The notes beneath the pieces are model-generated. The model searched no databases. It had not been told where the DNA came from and saw only the letters and a list, made by a program, of their open reading frames with translations. From assembly GCF_001968985.1 (NCBI RefSeq), contig NZ_MOEN01000001.1, forward strand, positions 1 through 64,000: a stretch of DNA of 64,000 nucleotides, in the 5' to 3' direction. A program made the position numbers and the translations under genes. This DNA is from Desulfurobacterium indicum. Lineage in GTDB: Bacteria > Aquificota > Aquificia > Desulfurobacteriales > Desulfurobacteriaceae. Shown piece by piece: positions 43,851-53,224 of this stretch. Positions within the stretch are counted from its first letter, which is position 1. Every line of letters starts with the position of its first letter.

Positions 43851-44644
43851 TTGAGTAACCTTTCACATTCTTTGATGTTTTTAAACACATAGTCCGGCCT
43901 TAAATTTTCATCTATGGAGTCAAGTATATCCGGTGATGAGTATTTTCCGGAAAGGACGAAAACTGTTTTAAAACCGACTGTTTCTTTGCCGCCTGCAAGG
44001 TCTGAGAAAGGATCATCACTTACCATATAAATTTTTGCAGGGTCTTTTATTCCTACAAGTTCAAATGCCCTTTCAAAGTAGAGTTTTGACGGTTTGCCAA
44101 AGGATACAATAGGGCAATTTCCTGCATACGAAAGACATGTTGCTATTGCACCAACGCTGGGACTTACAAAACCATCTCTATCAAGAATTATTCTGTTCAT
44201 GTGGTATGAGTAAAGTTTCGCTTTATTTAATACAATCGCTGATGTGGCAGTTTTTAGTTTTTTAAAATTAACCTCTTTATCTCTTCCTACCACAACTGCA
44301 TCGACTTTATAATCGTCTTTTACTTTAAAACCACTTTCTTGAAAAAATGATTTTATTTTCTCTGTTCCAAGGAAGTAGATGGATTTGATACCTTCTTTCT
44401 TAAGCGTATCTACTGCGAGGAATGATGGAGATAATAGTTTTTGTTCATTTACATTAAAACCTTTGCCTTTAAGAATCTCTATGAGTTCTAAAGGTTTTTC
44501 TGTTGAATTATTGGTTGCAACTATCCACGGTATTCCCATGGAGTCAAGTTTTTCTGTGAATTCAAGAGCTTCCGGGAATGGTGTGTAAGATTTGTCTTTT
44601 ACCAGTGTTCCTTCAAGGTCAAGCAGGAATGCTATTTCAGCCAT
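43847..44644 (-). CDS. HAD-superfamily (NagD-like, class IIA) phosphatase
   Basis: The 265-residue protein follows the HAD-IIA plan: motif I LLDLEGTLVKD near residue 6, VATNNSTEKP near 40 (motif II), a cap with VVVGRDKEVNFKKL, FGKPSKLYFERAFE near 185 (Lys motif) and VSDDPFSDLAGG near 209 (motif IV). In motif I the second acidic residue is Glu (D-L-E-G) instead of Asp. I chose the ATG at 44644, with GGAGG upstream, over a longer frame. Substrate unknown; coupled to the LysE exporter. Confidence 0.85.
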   Translation of the reverse strand: MAEIAFLLDLEGTLVKDKSYTPFPEALEFTEKLDSMGIPWIVATNNSTEKPLELIEILKGKGFNVNEQKLLSPSFLAVDTLKKEGIKSIYFLGTEKIKSFFQESGFKVKDDYKVDAVVVGRDKEVNFKKLKTATSAIVLNKAKLYSYHMNRIILDRDGFVSPSVGAIATCLSYAGNCPIVSFGKPSKLYFERAFELVGIKDPAKIYMVSDDPFSDLAGGKETVGFKTVFVLSGKYSSPDILDSIDENLRPDYVFKNIKECERLLK

Positions 44645-44691
44645 AAATCGTCCTCCAAATAGTTGCATATGGTGGAGTGTATAGCGATGAA

Positions 44692-45228
44692 TTAGTAATC
44701 TATGAGTTTCAAACGTTCTTCGGGGGTTACTATCTGTGTTATTTTTATTCCGTATTGGTCTTCTACCACGTATAGCTCGCCTTTTGCAACAAGTTTCCCA
44801 TTTACTTTTATATCAACTGGTTCGTTTATATGTCTGTCAAGTTCTACTATACTGTTAGGATGAAGATTAAGAATATCTTCCAGCTTCATTTCTGTATTGC
44901 CAACCTCCACAGAAATTTCCACCGGGATATCGGCTAAAAGCTCCATTTTTTCAAGCTCGGGACAGGCCATCTTTTCGGTTGCCTGCTGCTCTGCCAGTGC
45001 TTGAGACCAGTCAGCCATTACGTCTTCAGCAGGTGTTTCGGTAGTCGTATTTGCAGAGGCTTCGTCCCTTCCCTCTTGCTGCTCTCCTGATTCCGTCTGT
45101 TGTTGGGCAAGTGCTTGTTCCCATTGGGCAGCAAGGTCCTCTTGGGAAGGTTCACTGCTCTGCTGATTTTCTGTCGTCTGGTTCTGTTCCGTTTCCTGTT
45201 GAGGTTGGTTTTGCTTCTCTTCTGTCAT
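44692..45228 (-). CDS. fliN: Flagellar motor switch protein FliN
   Basis: The 178-residue protein has a C-terminal SpoA domain (about 95-175): LLADIPVEISVEVGNTEMKLEDILNLHPNSIVELDRHINEPVDIKVNG is typical FliN. The N-terminal 90 residues are Gln/Glu/Thr-rich and contain two copies of a W-x-QALA-x-QQ motif (AAQWEQALAQQQ and MADWSQALAEQQ), which resembles the single W-x-x-AL-x-EQ motif of other FliN proteins. FliN forms the base of the C-ring and binds the export apparatus through FliH. The ATG at 45228, with GAGG upstream, lies 77 bases inside fliM. Confidence 0.92.
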   Translation of the reverse strand: MTEEKQNQPQQETEQNQTTENQQSSEPSQEDLAAQWEQALAQQQTESGEQQEGRDEASANTTTETPAEDVMADWSQALAEQQATEKMACPELEKMELLADIPVEISVEVGNTEMKLEDILNLHPNSIVELDRHINEPVDIKVNGKLVAKGELYVVEDQYGIKITQIVTPEERLKLIDY

Positions 45229-46189
45229 TTCCGTTCCTCTCAATAGCTATGTCTGTTATAAGTGCTGCATATTTATCTTTTATTTTACCCATTTTGGCTT
45301 TAAATTTGGGTCTGTCTTCAACGTAAAGAAGAATTTCGTCTCCCTTCATTACGGAAAGGGAAATTTTATCCCCAACCTGCCAGTTAATGAGTTCCTTAAC
45401 TTTAACCTTTTTCCTTTCCAGTTCAAGGTGTAAGTTGAGCTTTAGATGTTTGAGTTTTCTTATAAGTTCTCTATCCCATATTGGATCTTTTTTAGTAAAG
45501 CCTGTTTCGGAGAAGATCATATCTTTTATCGGCAAAAATAGATCCTGAGGAAAACAGAAAAAGAAAGGTGCTTCATAGCCTTCGATATCCATGTTGCATT
45601 CCACTACTATAACTTTGTCGTTAGGTGATACGATTCTTGCAAGCGAAGGGTTTAGCTCTATTGATTTCAGCTCTATTTTTACCAGGTAAAACTCTTTCCA
45701 GATACTTTCAAATGTTTCGAGAGCTATATCGACGAAATCACTAATGATTTTTGTTTCAAGTCTTGTAAAGTCTCTACCTTCTACTTTAAATGGCTTGGCA
45801 GGCCCACCGAACATAACGCTTATAATTACAAATACCAGTCGTGAATCCAGGACAAAAAGAAAATTTTCTTTTAAAGGCTTCATGCTTACTATACTGTAAC
45901 TTGAGGGAAGGGGGATTTTTGACATAAAGTTATCAAATTTTGTTATGTAAATACTGTCTTTACTTACCATAGAAATTCTTGGAACCAGTGTTCTTATCCT
46001 TTCACTAAAAATTTTGATCCAGCGTTCAAATATTAGCTCCAGGCCCGGAACATCTCCCTTTTTTATCTGTTCGAGTTCAGAAAAGTCAAAAGGTCTTATT
46101 TTCTGGGCTTCAAAACTTTCTTCCTTATCGCTTTTATCTTCCCCAAGGAGAGCATCTATCTCTTCCTGGGAGAGGAAATCTTCTGCCAC
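45152..46189 (-). CDS. fliM: Flagellar motor switch protein FliM
   Basis: The 345-residue protein starts with the CheY-phosphate-binding peptide FLSQEEIDALLG (about 5-16), followed by the CheC-like middle domain and a C-terminal SpoA domain (HLELERKKVKVKELINWQVGDKISL near 250). It transmits chemotaxis signals to rotor direction, so a CheY system is expected elsewhere. The start is GTG behind AAGGAGG. The last 26 residues are polar and encoded in the region shared with fliN in another frame. Confidence 0.94.
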   Translation of the reverse strand: MAEDFLSQEEIDALLGEDKSDKEESFEAQKIRPFDFSELEQIKKGDVPGLELIFERWIKIFSERIRTLVPRISMVSKDSIYITKFDNFMSKIPLPSSYSIVSMKPLKENFLFVLDSRLVFVIISVMFGGPAKPFKVEGRDFTRLETKIISDFVDIALETFESIWKEFYLVKIELKSIELNPSLARIVSPNDKVIVVECNMDIEGYEAPFFFCFPQDLFLPIKDMIFSETGFTKKDPIWDRELIRKLKHLKLNLHLELERKKVKVKELINWQVGDKISLSVMKGDEILLYVEDRPKFKAKMGKIKDKYAALITDIAIERNGNDRREAKPTSTGNGTEPDDRKSAEQ

Positions 46190-46198
46190 ACTGCCTCC

Positions 46199-47242
46199 TT
46201 ATACCAGTTCTTCAGAACCACCTATGTCTATTTTACCTTCAGCTGCAAGTTGTTTTATGACCATAATGATTTTCTTTCTTGCTTTTTCAACATCAGATTT
46301 TCTAACAGGTCCGAGGGCTTCCATATCTTCCATAAGCATTTGAGCGGCACGTTTTGACATGTTGGAAAGAAATTTATTAACAATCTCTTCAGGTGCACCT
46401 TTGAGAGCAAGAATGAGATCATTTTTCTCAACAGCTTTGAGAATTTCGATAATTGCACGATTGTCAAGTTTGAGAATATCTTCAAATTTAAACATTCTCT
46501 CTTCAATGGAGTCTGCCAGACTTTCATTTTCTTTCCTAATGTCTTCCAGAATTTCATTGGCAAGTTCTTTCGGCAATGCGTTGACAATTTCGGCAGCTAT
46601 ATCAACACCGCTTAGTGTCTGTTCTTTTCCGGCACCTACTGTTATGAGTTCTTCTTCTAACGCTTCTGTTACAAGTTTCAGAGTGTTGGTTGATATTTTT
46701 TCGAGGGTTGCCAGCCTCTTAATTACTTCGTCTCTAACATTCGTAACTCCTAACCGTTTAGGCAGGTATTGAATTATTTCAGCGGCTTTTTGTGGCTTTA
46801 TCTGGGATAAAACAATGGCAATTATTTGTGGATGTTCCTTTTCTATTAGTTTAGCTATGAATTTAGGATCAAGCTTTTCAAGTTCTTTAAATACCATTTT
46901 TTTGTTTTCTGAAAACATTGTGCTTTCTAACAGTTCTCTATATTTTTCGGGAGGTAGGGCTTTTTCAAGTAGCTTTCTGAGGTTATCGGGAGCGACTTTT
47001 AATGGGGCAAGCTGTGTCAATTTTCCGTAAGCCTCTTCGAGAACAAGCTTTACGAGCTCTTTGTTAACAGGTCCCAGAGAGAACATGGATTTTACAAGTT
47101 TTTCTATTTCATGCTCTTTCATCTTTTTTAGAACATTGGCTGCTTCGTCCTCAGGTAGAGAAAGTATGAGAATGGCTGCTTTTTGTGCGCCTGTAATCCT
47201 CCCTGTTGACTTTACATCTTTCTTTTCTGTGTTTTCAGCCAT
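46199..47242 (-). CDS. fliG: Flagellar motor switch protein FliG
   Basis: The 347-residue switch/torque protein has the N-terminal domain that binds FliF (GAQKAAILILSLPEDEAANVLKKM near 18), the EHPQIIAIVLSQIKPQKAAEIIQYLP block near 134 with the EHPQ motif, and a C-terminal torque domain with charged residues (FEDILKLDNRAIIEIL near 250 and LSNMSKRAAQMLMEDME near 292). It heads a fliG-fliM-fliN unit. No other flagellar genes are in the window. Confidence 0.95.
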   Translation of the reverse strand: MAENTEKKDVKSTGRITGAQKAAILILSLPEDEAANVLKKMKEHEIEKLVKSMFSLGPVNKELVKLVLEEAYGKLTQLAPLKVAPDNLRKLLEKALPPEKYRELLESTMFSENKKMVFKELEKLDPKFIAKLIEKEHPQIIAIVLSQIKPQKAAEIIQYLPKRLGVTNVRDEVIKRLATLEKISTNTLKLVTEALEEELITVGAGKEQTLSGVDIAAEIVNALPKELANEILEDIRKENESLADSIEERMFKFEDILKLDNRAIIEILKAVEKNDLILALKGAPEEIVNKFLSNMSKRAAQMLMEDMEALGPVRKSDVEKARKKIIMVIKQLAAEGKIDIGGSEELV

Positions 47243-47281
47243 AAGCCACCCGGTGGTTGTTTTTGAAACTGCTAGAAAAAT

Positions 47282-47290
47282 ATTATAACA
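47282..47290 (-). promoter_or_regulatory. Extended -10 promoter (TGTTATAAT) of fliG-fliM-fliN
   Basis: On the minus strand TGTTATAAT lies 40 bases before the fliG ATG with no clear -35. The sequence does not resemble sigma-28 or sigma-54 flagellar promoters. Confidence 0.5.
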
Positions 47291-47380
47291 ATTAAATCAA
47301 CGTTTGAAGAGTTTAGAAAGTGAAAAGTTTTCAATTGGTTGTATATTACAAGCATAAAAGAAATTTTGAGAGAGGTAAAG

Positions 47381-49555
47381 ATGCCGATTTTAATAAATGG
47401 TGTTACAGATGAGAAGAGGTTATACAGAGAGTTGAAAAAGATAGGATTGAGGAAACACGATATCAAAGAAGTTTTTATAGCTAATCTTTCGGCGCTTGTC
47501 TATCTGAAAGATGAATTACTTGTAAAAGCTTATGGAGACTTTGTACCTGATAAAGAAACTGAAAAAGAGATAAAGACGGTTCACAGCTATGTAGAGCGTT
47601 TTAAGCATCTTATCGATGTTGAACGACTTGCCGAAATGGAATTCCAGGAAGAGGAGATTAGAAGATTATCTGGAAGAGAAAGAGAGCTTTTAGGAAGGGC
47701 TATTCTTGATTTGAAAGGCACACGTGCCGGGATGAAATTTCATCTTCACCTTGTCAGATTTTACAGAGAAAAGCCTATTGAAACGGAGATAGGAAACGGT
47801 GATATCGTTCTGGTAAGCCGCGGTAATCCTCTCAAAAGTGATCTCCTAGGGACAGTTATAAGGGTGACGGAAAAAACAGTTACTGTTGCATTTGATAACA
47901 AACCACCTCAGTGGGTTTATAAAAAAGGTGTTAGACTTGATCTTTATGTAAACGATGTTACCTTTAAACGGATGGAGGAAAATCTGGAAGAGTTTCGTCA
48001 TGCGTTTGGTAGAAAAAGAGAGTTGAGAAATATTATTTTAGGTTTAAAGAAGCCGACACTTTCAGAAGAAGGATCTTTTGTGCCCGTTAACAAAAAGTTG
48101 AATGACTTTCAGAAATTGGCTGTTAGTCACGCATTAGGTTCTCCAGACTTTTATCTTGTTCACGGTCCCCCGGGGACGGGAAAAACAAGTACTATAACGG
48201 AGTTGATCGTTCAGCTTGTTAGAAGGAAAGAGAGAGTTTTAGCCACTGCGGATTCCAATATTGCAGCGGACAATATTCTGTTAAATTTATCAAAATATTC
48301 TGATTTAAAGCTTGTTAGAATAGGTCATCCTGCAAGAGTGCTGGAAGAGTTGGAGAAATTTTCTATTTTTGCTCTTTTTGAAGAGCATGAAAAAAGCAAA
48401 ACCATAAGAAAGGGATGGGAAAAAGTAAGAGAATTGATAGAGAAAAGGGATAAATTTCTCAAACCTGTTCCTTCGCTGAGAAGAGGTATGACAGATGAAG
48501 AGATTATTCATTTAGGAAAAAAAGGGAAATCATTCAGAGGAGTTCCTGCTAAGAAAATCCGTTCTATGGCAAATTGGCTTTTAGCCAACTATGAGATAGA
48601 TATAAGAATAAAAGCACTTAAAGAGATGGAAACACAGCTTTTCAGAGAAATCATTGCCGACGCCGATGTTGTTATATCAACCAATTCGATGGTTAAATCG
48701 GATCTACTTGAGGATTTTGAATTTGACGTTGCTGTAATAGATGAAGGGAGTCAACAGGTTGAACCATCCACTCTTATACCTATTATGAGAGCTAAAAGGT
48801 TTTATATTGCTGGTGATCACAAGCAACTCCCGCCTACTGTTACAAGTGAAGAAGCCAAAGAGCTTGAAAAGACTCTTTTTGAAAGACTGATAGATAACTA
48901 TAAAGAGCTTTCAACTATGCTTACTGTTCAGTATAGGATGAATGAAAAGATAATGAAATTTCCTTCCGAAGAGTTTTATGACGGTAAACTTGTGGCGGAT
49001 GATTCTGTTAGAAATCATACATTAAAAGATTTGATTTTAGGTAATGTGAAGATCCCGGATTCATATAAAGCTATTTTAAATCCAGAAGAAGCGTTAACCT
49101 TTGCAGACACATCACAGATAAATGCCTTTGAATTTAAGCCCTCTGGTAGTACCTCTTACGAAAATTATGAGGAAGCAAAACTTGCAGTAAATTTTGTTTT
49201 CCATCTTGTAGATATGGGGATCTCAAGGAAAGATATAGGGATAATCGCTCCTTATGCTAATCAGGTTAAGCTTATTAAAGAACTTTTACTTGAAAGGGAT
49301 TTAAAGGTTGAAGTGAACTCTGTTGATGGTTTTCAGGGAAGGGAAAAAGAGGTTATAGTCATCTCTTTTGTGCGTTCAAACGATACCGGTGAAATAGGAT
49401 TTTTAAAAGATATAAGAAGACTTAACGTTGCTATTACGAGAGCACGCAGAAAGCTTATTTGTGTCGGTAATAGTGACACTCTCTCTTCTCATGATGTTTA
49501 TAGACGTTTTATCTCTTACGTAAAAGGAGAGGGGACGTTTGTTAGTCTTAATTAA
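47381..49555 (+). CDS. Upf1/IGHMBP2-like superfamily 1 helicase
   Basis: The 724-residue protein has an N-terminal region (about 1-250, including a strand-rich part near 130-200) and an SF1B helicase core: Walker A VHGPPGTGKTSTITELI near 265, VISTNSM (motif Ic), VIDEGSQ (motif II) near 455, GDHKQLPPT (III), VQYRMNEKIMKFPS (IV), VDGFQGREKEVIVISFVRSN (V) and NVAITRARRKLICVGN (VI). This matches the Upf1/IGHMBP2 group, which unwinds RNA or DNA. The cellular role in bacteria is not established. The ATG at 47381, with GAGAGG upstream, is preferred to a TTG at 47339. Confidence 0.88.
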   Translation: MPILINGVTDEKRLYRELKKIGLRKHDIKEVFIANLSALVYLKDELLVKAYGDFVPDKETEKEIKTVHSYVERFKHLIDVERLAEMEFQEEEIRRLSGRERELLGRAILDLKGTRAGMKFHLHLVRFYREKPIETEIGNGDIVLVSRGNPLKSDLLGTVIRVTEKTVTVAFDNKPPQWVYKKGVRLDLYVNDVTFKRMEENLEEFRHAFGRKRELRNIILGLKKPTLSEEGSFVPVNKKLNDFQKLAVSHALGSPDFYLVHGPPGTGKTSTITELIVQLVRRKERVLATADSNIAADNILLNLSKYSDLKLVRIGHPARVLEELEKFSIFALFEEHEKSKTIRKGWEKVRELIEKRDKFLKPVPSLRRGMTDEEIIHLGKKGKSFRGVPAKKIRSMANWLLANYEIDIRIKALKEMETQLFREIIADADVVISTNSMVKSDLLEDFEFDVAVIDEGSQQVEPSTLIPIMRAKRFYIAGDHKQLPPTVTSEEAKELEKTLFERLIDNYKELSTMLTVQYRMNEKIMKFPSEEFYDGKLVADDSVRNHTLKDLILGNVKIPDSYKAILNPEEALTFADTSQINAFEFKPSGSTSYENYEEAKLAVNFVFHLVDMGISRKDIGIIAPYANQVKLIKELLLERDLKVEVNSVDGFQGREKEVIVISFVRSNDTGEIGFLKDIRRLNVAITRARRKLICVGNSDTLSSHDVYRRFISYVKGEGTFVSLN

Positions 49556-49565
49556 ATAAGGTTTG

Positions 49566-49594
49566 TTTAAAAAGATTTTTTAATGTATTAAAAT
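49566..49594 (+). promoter_or_regulatory. Possible promoter of the sulfate permease-cysC-sat unit
   Basis: TTTAAA (49566-49571), 17 bases and TAAAAT (49589-49594) precede the permease gene by about 30 bases. Both boxes are weak and the region is AT-rich. Confidence 0.35.
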
Positions 49595-49624
49595 AATGGC
49601 AATTGGCATTCAGGAGAAAAATGT

Positions 49625-51385
49625 ATGAGTGTTCACGCGCTTATTTTACTTGTTTCGATTGCTGTTTTGATTTTTTTGCTTTATAGGGAAATTTTTCATC
49701 CTGCTGCCTCTTTTACTATTGTTGTTTCTTTCCTGGTAGTTGTTGGAATTTTGACACCTCATGAAGCACTATCAGGTTTCTCAAATGAACAGATTGCACT
49801 AATAGCTCTTTTGCTTGTTGTAAGTTCAATTATTAAAAACTTTCGCATAACCGGGTATATTTTTAGCAAACTTATGGATGAGAAGCTTTCGTATAGGCAG
49901 TTTTTATTTCGTTTAATGGGGACGGTTTCTTTTTTCTCGGCATTTCTAAATAACACACCTATAGTGGCTGCTTTAATTCCATATGTTTATGATTGGGGAA
50001 AGAAAAAGGGGATAGCTCCTTCTAAACTGCTTATTCCACTTTCTTATGCTGCCATCTTAGGTGGAACAGTCACTCTTATAGGCACTTCTACCAATCTTGT
50101 AGTTAATGGTCTTGTGGTTAGTGCAGGTCTTAAACCATTTAAGATTTTTGATTTTAGTTATGTAGGAATTCCTGCTGTTTTTGCCGGGATGGGTTATATG
50201 TTAATTTGGGGACACAAGTTACTTCCAGAGAGGAAGGATGCGGTATCTGCATTTCTTGAGAAAAAAAAGGAATATCTGGTTGAAACCATAGTTCCTTCAG
50301 GATCTAACATAATAGGCAAAACAGTTGAAGAAGCAAAGTTAAGAAATTTGAAAGGCCTTTTTCTTGTTGAAATCATAAGAGAGAAAGAGAGAATAACTCC
50401 CGTTTCTCCGAAAGATGTTATTAAAGAGAACGATGTTTTGATTTTTGCAGGTGAAACAGAGAAGATAATTGAGCTTGTAAATGGAGAGGCTGGATTTAAA
50501 CTTCCGCCTGTTTGCTCTTTTGGAGATGATAAAGTAGAGCTTGTTGAAGCTCTTATTCCTCAGAATTCTTCTCTCATTGGTAAAAAAGTAAAAGCGACAA
50601 ATTTTCGTGGACGTTTTGATGCGGCCATTGTAGCTGTTCACAGAAATGGAGAAAGATTAAAGGGGAAAATAGGAGACATTGTTTTAAAACCTGGTGATTT
50701 GTTACTGATTCTTGCAGGAAAAAGTTTCTGGGACAGAGTTTCTGATTCTGATGATATTTACGTTATTTCAAAAGTTAAAGAAATAATCAATATTGATCAG
50801 AAAAAAGCGTTACCGGTTCTTGTTGGATTTTTATTAGCTATTTTACTTTCTGCTCTAAAAATCGTGCCTTTATTCGAATCTCTTTTGTTGCTTATCTCAA
50901 TCTTTGTTATTTTTAAGATAGCTTCTTACAGTCAGATTAAGAAAAGTTTTGATCTTAACATTATTATAATTGCTGCTCTTTCCATTGCCATCGGTAAGGC
51001 AATGGTTAACACAGGTCTTGCCAATGCTATCGCAAATACACTTGTTCCTGTTTCAATCCCTTTTGGTATAACCGCTGCTCTTTTATTTGTTTATCTTACA
51101 ACGAACGTTTTGACCGAATTTATAACTAACCTTGCAGCGGCTTCCATAACGTTCCCTATAGCGCTATCTGTTGCTCAAAAATTGTCTGTTGATCCTAAGG
51201 CTTTTATTTTGGCTGTTGCTTTTGCGGCTTCTGCAAGTTTTTTAACTCCTATAGGATATCAAACCAACCTTTTGGTATATGGTCCTGGTAATTATCGATT
51301 TAAAGATTTCTTTAAGGTTGGATTGCCTTTATCGTTAATATACATGTTTGTTACAATTGCCGTGTTGAAATTGATGTTTTTATGA
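49625..51385 (+). CDS. SLC13/DASS-type permease with two TrkA-C domains, likely sulfate uptake
   Basis: The 586-residue protein has membrane helices at both ends around a cytoplasmic middle. [15 protein letters not shown] with [12 protein letters not shown] (about 100-160) and [18 protein letters not shown] with [15 protein letters not shown] (about 500-560) are the two pseudo-symmetric SNT-type motifs of sodium/anion symporters. Residues about 205-370 hold two TrkA-C (RCK-C) domains ([15 protein letters not shown] and [26 protein letters not shown]). The following cysC and sat genes suggest sulfate as substrate (inference from context). Confidence 0.85.
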   Translation: MSVHALILLVSIAVLIFLLYREIFHPAASFTIVVSFLVVVGILTPHEALSGFSNEQIALIALLLVVSSIIKNFRITGYIFSKLMDEKLSYRQFLFRLMGTVSFFSAFLNNTPIVAALIPYVYDWGKKKGIAPSKLLIPLSYAAILGGTVTLIGTSTNLVVNGLVVSAGLKPFKIFDFSYVGIPAVFAGMGYMLIWGHKLLPERKDAVSAFLEKKKEYLVETIVPSGSNIIGKTVEEAKLRNLKGLFLVEIIREKERITPVSPKDVIKENDVLIFAGETEKIIELVNGEAGFKLPPVCSFGDDKVELVEALIPQNSSLIGKKVKATNFRGRFDAAIVAVHRNGERLKGKIGDIVLKPGDLLLILAGKSFWDRVSDSDDIYVISKVKEIINIDQKKALPVLVGFLLAILLSALKIVPLFESLLLLISIFVIFKIASYSQIKKSFDLNIIIIAALSIAIGKAMVNTGLANAIANTLVPVSIPFGITAALLFVYLTTNVLTEFITNLAAASITFPIALSVAQKLSVDPKAFILAVAFAASASFLTPIGYQTNLLVYGPGNYRFKDFFKVGLPLSLIYMFVTIAVLKLMFL

Positions 51386-51404
51386 AGAAATTCTGGAGGT
51401 GGTT

Positions 51405-52016
51405 GTGACTCAACGCTTTATTATTCCTCATAAAGGGCGTATTACACGGGAAGATAGAGAGAGAATGAAGAATCATAAATCTTTTATCCTCTGGTTTACA
51501 GGACTTTCCGGGTCAGGAAAATCAACACTTTCTCATCGTGTTGAAGAAAAGCTCTATAAAATGGGTGTTCACACGTATGTTCTTGATGGTGATAATGTGA
51601 GGATGGGTTTGAATAAAGATTTAGGATTCTCTGAAGAGGATAGAAGAGAAAATATCCGTAGAATAGGAGAAGTGGCGAAGCTTTTTGTCGATGCCGGTAT
51701 AGTAGTGCTTACGGCTTTTATTTCTCCTTATAGGAAAGATAGGGATTTCGTTAGAGGATTGGTAAAAGAAGGAGATTTTATAGAAGTTTATGTTAAATGT
51801 CCTATTGAGGTTTGTGAAAGTAGAGATCCGAAAGGTCTTTATAAAAAGGCAAGAGCCGGGATAATTAAAAATTTCACAGGTATTGATGATCCTTACGAAG
51901 AGCCTTTAAATCCTGAAATAGTTGTTGAAACAGATAAAGAGTCTCTTGATGAGTGTGCAGATAAGATAATTTCCTATCTGATAGATAGAAGATTGATAAA
52001 GGGGGAAGATAGATGA
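51405..52016 (+). CDS. cysC: Adenylylsulfate (APS) kinase
   Basis: The 203-residue kinase phosphorylates APS to PAPS. The P-loop [11 protein letters not shown] lies near residue 32, [34 protein letters not shown] near 60, and [15 protein letters not shown] and [25 protein letters not shown] are conserved APS-kinase blocks. GGAGG at 51395-51399 places the start at the GTG at 51405. It overlaps sat by 4 bases. Sulfur assimilation is more likely than sulfate respiration, as no aprAB or dsr genes are present in the window. Confidence 0.93.
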   Translation: MTQRFIIPHKGRITREDRERMKNHKSFILWFTGLSGSGKSTLSHRVEEKLYKMGVHTYVLDGDNVRMGLNKDLGFSEEDRRENIRRIGEVAKLFVDAGIVVLTAFISPYRKDRDFVRGLVKEGDFIEVYVKCPIEVCESRDPKGLYKKARAGIIKNFTGIDDPYEEPLNPEIVVETDKESLDECADKIISYLIDRRLIKGEDR

Positions 52017-53167
52017 TAGCACCACATGGAGGAGAGCTCATAAACAAACTGCCAACACCGGAAGAGAGAGAAGAGCTTTTAAAAAAAGTTGAATCTTTGC
52101 CAAAGATTGTTGCTGGAAACAGATATGTAGGTCACTGTGAGATGATAGCCATAGGAGGTTATTCTCCTCTTGAAGGTTTTATGACTAAAGAAGAGGTTGA
52201 ATCTGTCATTAAAGATGTTCACCTGCCTAACGGTCTTTTGTGGTCAATTCCTATTGTTCTTCCGGTTCCGGAGAATTTCTGGAAGAGCGTAAAACTTGGT
52301 GATGAGATAGCCATTTACGATGTTCATAATAGACCTATAGCCGTTGTGATTGTTGATGATAAATATACTCTTGACCTTGACTTTTACTGTCAAAATGTTT
52401 TTAAAACTACTGATGAGAACCATCCTGGTGTTGCTTTTATAAAGAGTGCAGGTGATAAATTTATCGGTGGTGAGATAGTAAGACTTTTAAATAGACCTGT
52501 AAGAGAAGGTATTGAGGAACATTATTATCAAGATCCTGCTGTTGTAAGAAAAATTATTGAGAATAAAGACTGGAAAAATGTTGTAGCATTTCAGACCAGG
52601 AATCCAATTCACAGGGCTCATGAATACATAATAAAATGTGCTCTTGAAACAATGGACGGTGCACTTATCCATCCTCTTGTTGGAGAGACAAAAAAGGATG
52701 ATATTCCTGCTCCTGTTAGAATGCAGTGTTACGAAGTTCTTATAGAGAATTACTTTAACAAAAGTCGTGTTCATCTTTCCGTTCTTCCGGCGCCTATGCA
52801 CTATGCAGGTCCGAGAGAGGCGGTTCATCATATGCTTATGAGAAAAAATTACGGATGCACACACATGATAATTGGTAGAGATCATGCTGGAGTAGGTGAT
52901 TATTACGGAACGTATGAGGCGCAAGAGTTTGTTGAGCAGTTCGTGGATGAGCTTGGAATTAAGCCTTTGAAATTTGAACATGCTTTTTACTGTGTTAAGT
53001 GTGAAAATATGGCAACTGCGAAAACATGTCCTCATGGGAAAGAAGACCATATTCATTTAAGCGGGACAAAGGTAAGAGCTATGCTCAGAGAAGGAAGGAA
53101 ACCTCCTAAACAGTTTTCAAGGCCTGAAGTTGCTGAGATTCTTATAAAATGGGCAACAAAAGCTTAA
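52013..53167 (+). CDS. sat: Sulfate adenylyltransferase (ATP sulfurylase)
   Basis: The 384-residue enzyme makes APS from ATP and sulfate. [16 protein letters not shown] near residue 194 is the QxRNPxHRAHE active-site motif and [14 protein letters not shown] near 285 the second. A four-residue zinc site appears as [16 protein letters not shown] near 325, as in thermophile enzymes of this type. [18 protein letters not shown] is the C-terminal signature. It is the last gene of the sulfate unit and is followed by a terminator. Confidence 0.95.
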   Translation: MIAPHGGELINKLPTPEEREELLKKVESLPKIVAGNRYVGHCEMIAIGGYSPLEGFMTKEEVESVIKDVHLPNGLLWSIPIVLPVPENFWKSVKLGDEIAIYDVHNRPIAVVIVDDKYTLDLDFYCQNVFKTTDENHPGVAFIKSAGDKFIGGEIVRLLNRPVREGIEEHYYQDPAVVRKIIENKDWKNVVAFQTRNPIHRAHEYIIKCALETMDGALIHPLVGETKKDDIPAPVRMQCYEVLIENYFNKSRVHLSVLPAPMHYAGPREAVHHMLMRKNYGCTHMIIGRDHAGVGDYYGTYEAQEFVEQFVDELGIKPLKFEHAFYCVKCENMATAKTCPHGKEDHIHLSGTKVRAMLREGRKPPKQFSRPEVAEILIKWATKA

Positions 53168-53195
53168 AAGGTTTATAAAGTTTTTAATTAGATTG

Positions 53196-53224
53196 AAGGC
53201 GGCTTTAAAGCCGCCTTTTTTTAT
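53196..53224 (+). terminator. Rho-independent terminator after sat
   Basis: AAGGCGGCTTTAAAGCCGCCTT (53196-53217) is a perfect palindrome followed by seven or more T. Confidence 0.92.

Noticed and set aside
52487-53056. Minus-strand 189-residue frame opposite sat
   Set aside because: It is opposite a well-conserved gene and its translation is low-complexity without recognisable motifs; a shadow frame.
51405-53167. Dissimilatory sulfate reduction
   Set aside because: Sat and CysC alone fit PAPS assimilation; no aprAB, dsrAB or qmo genes are in the window.
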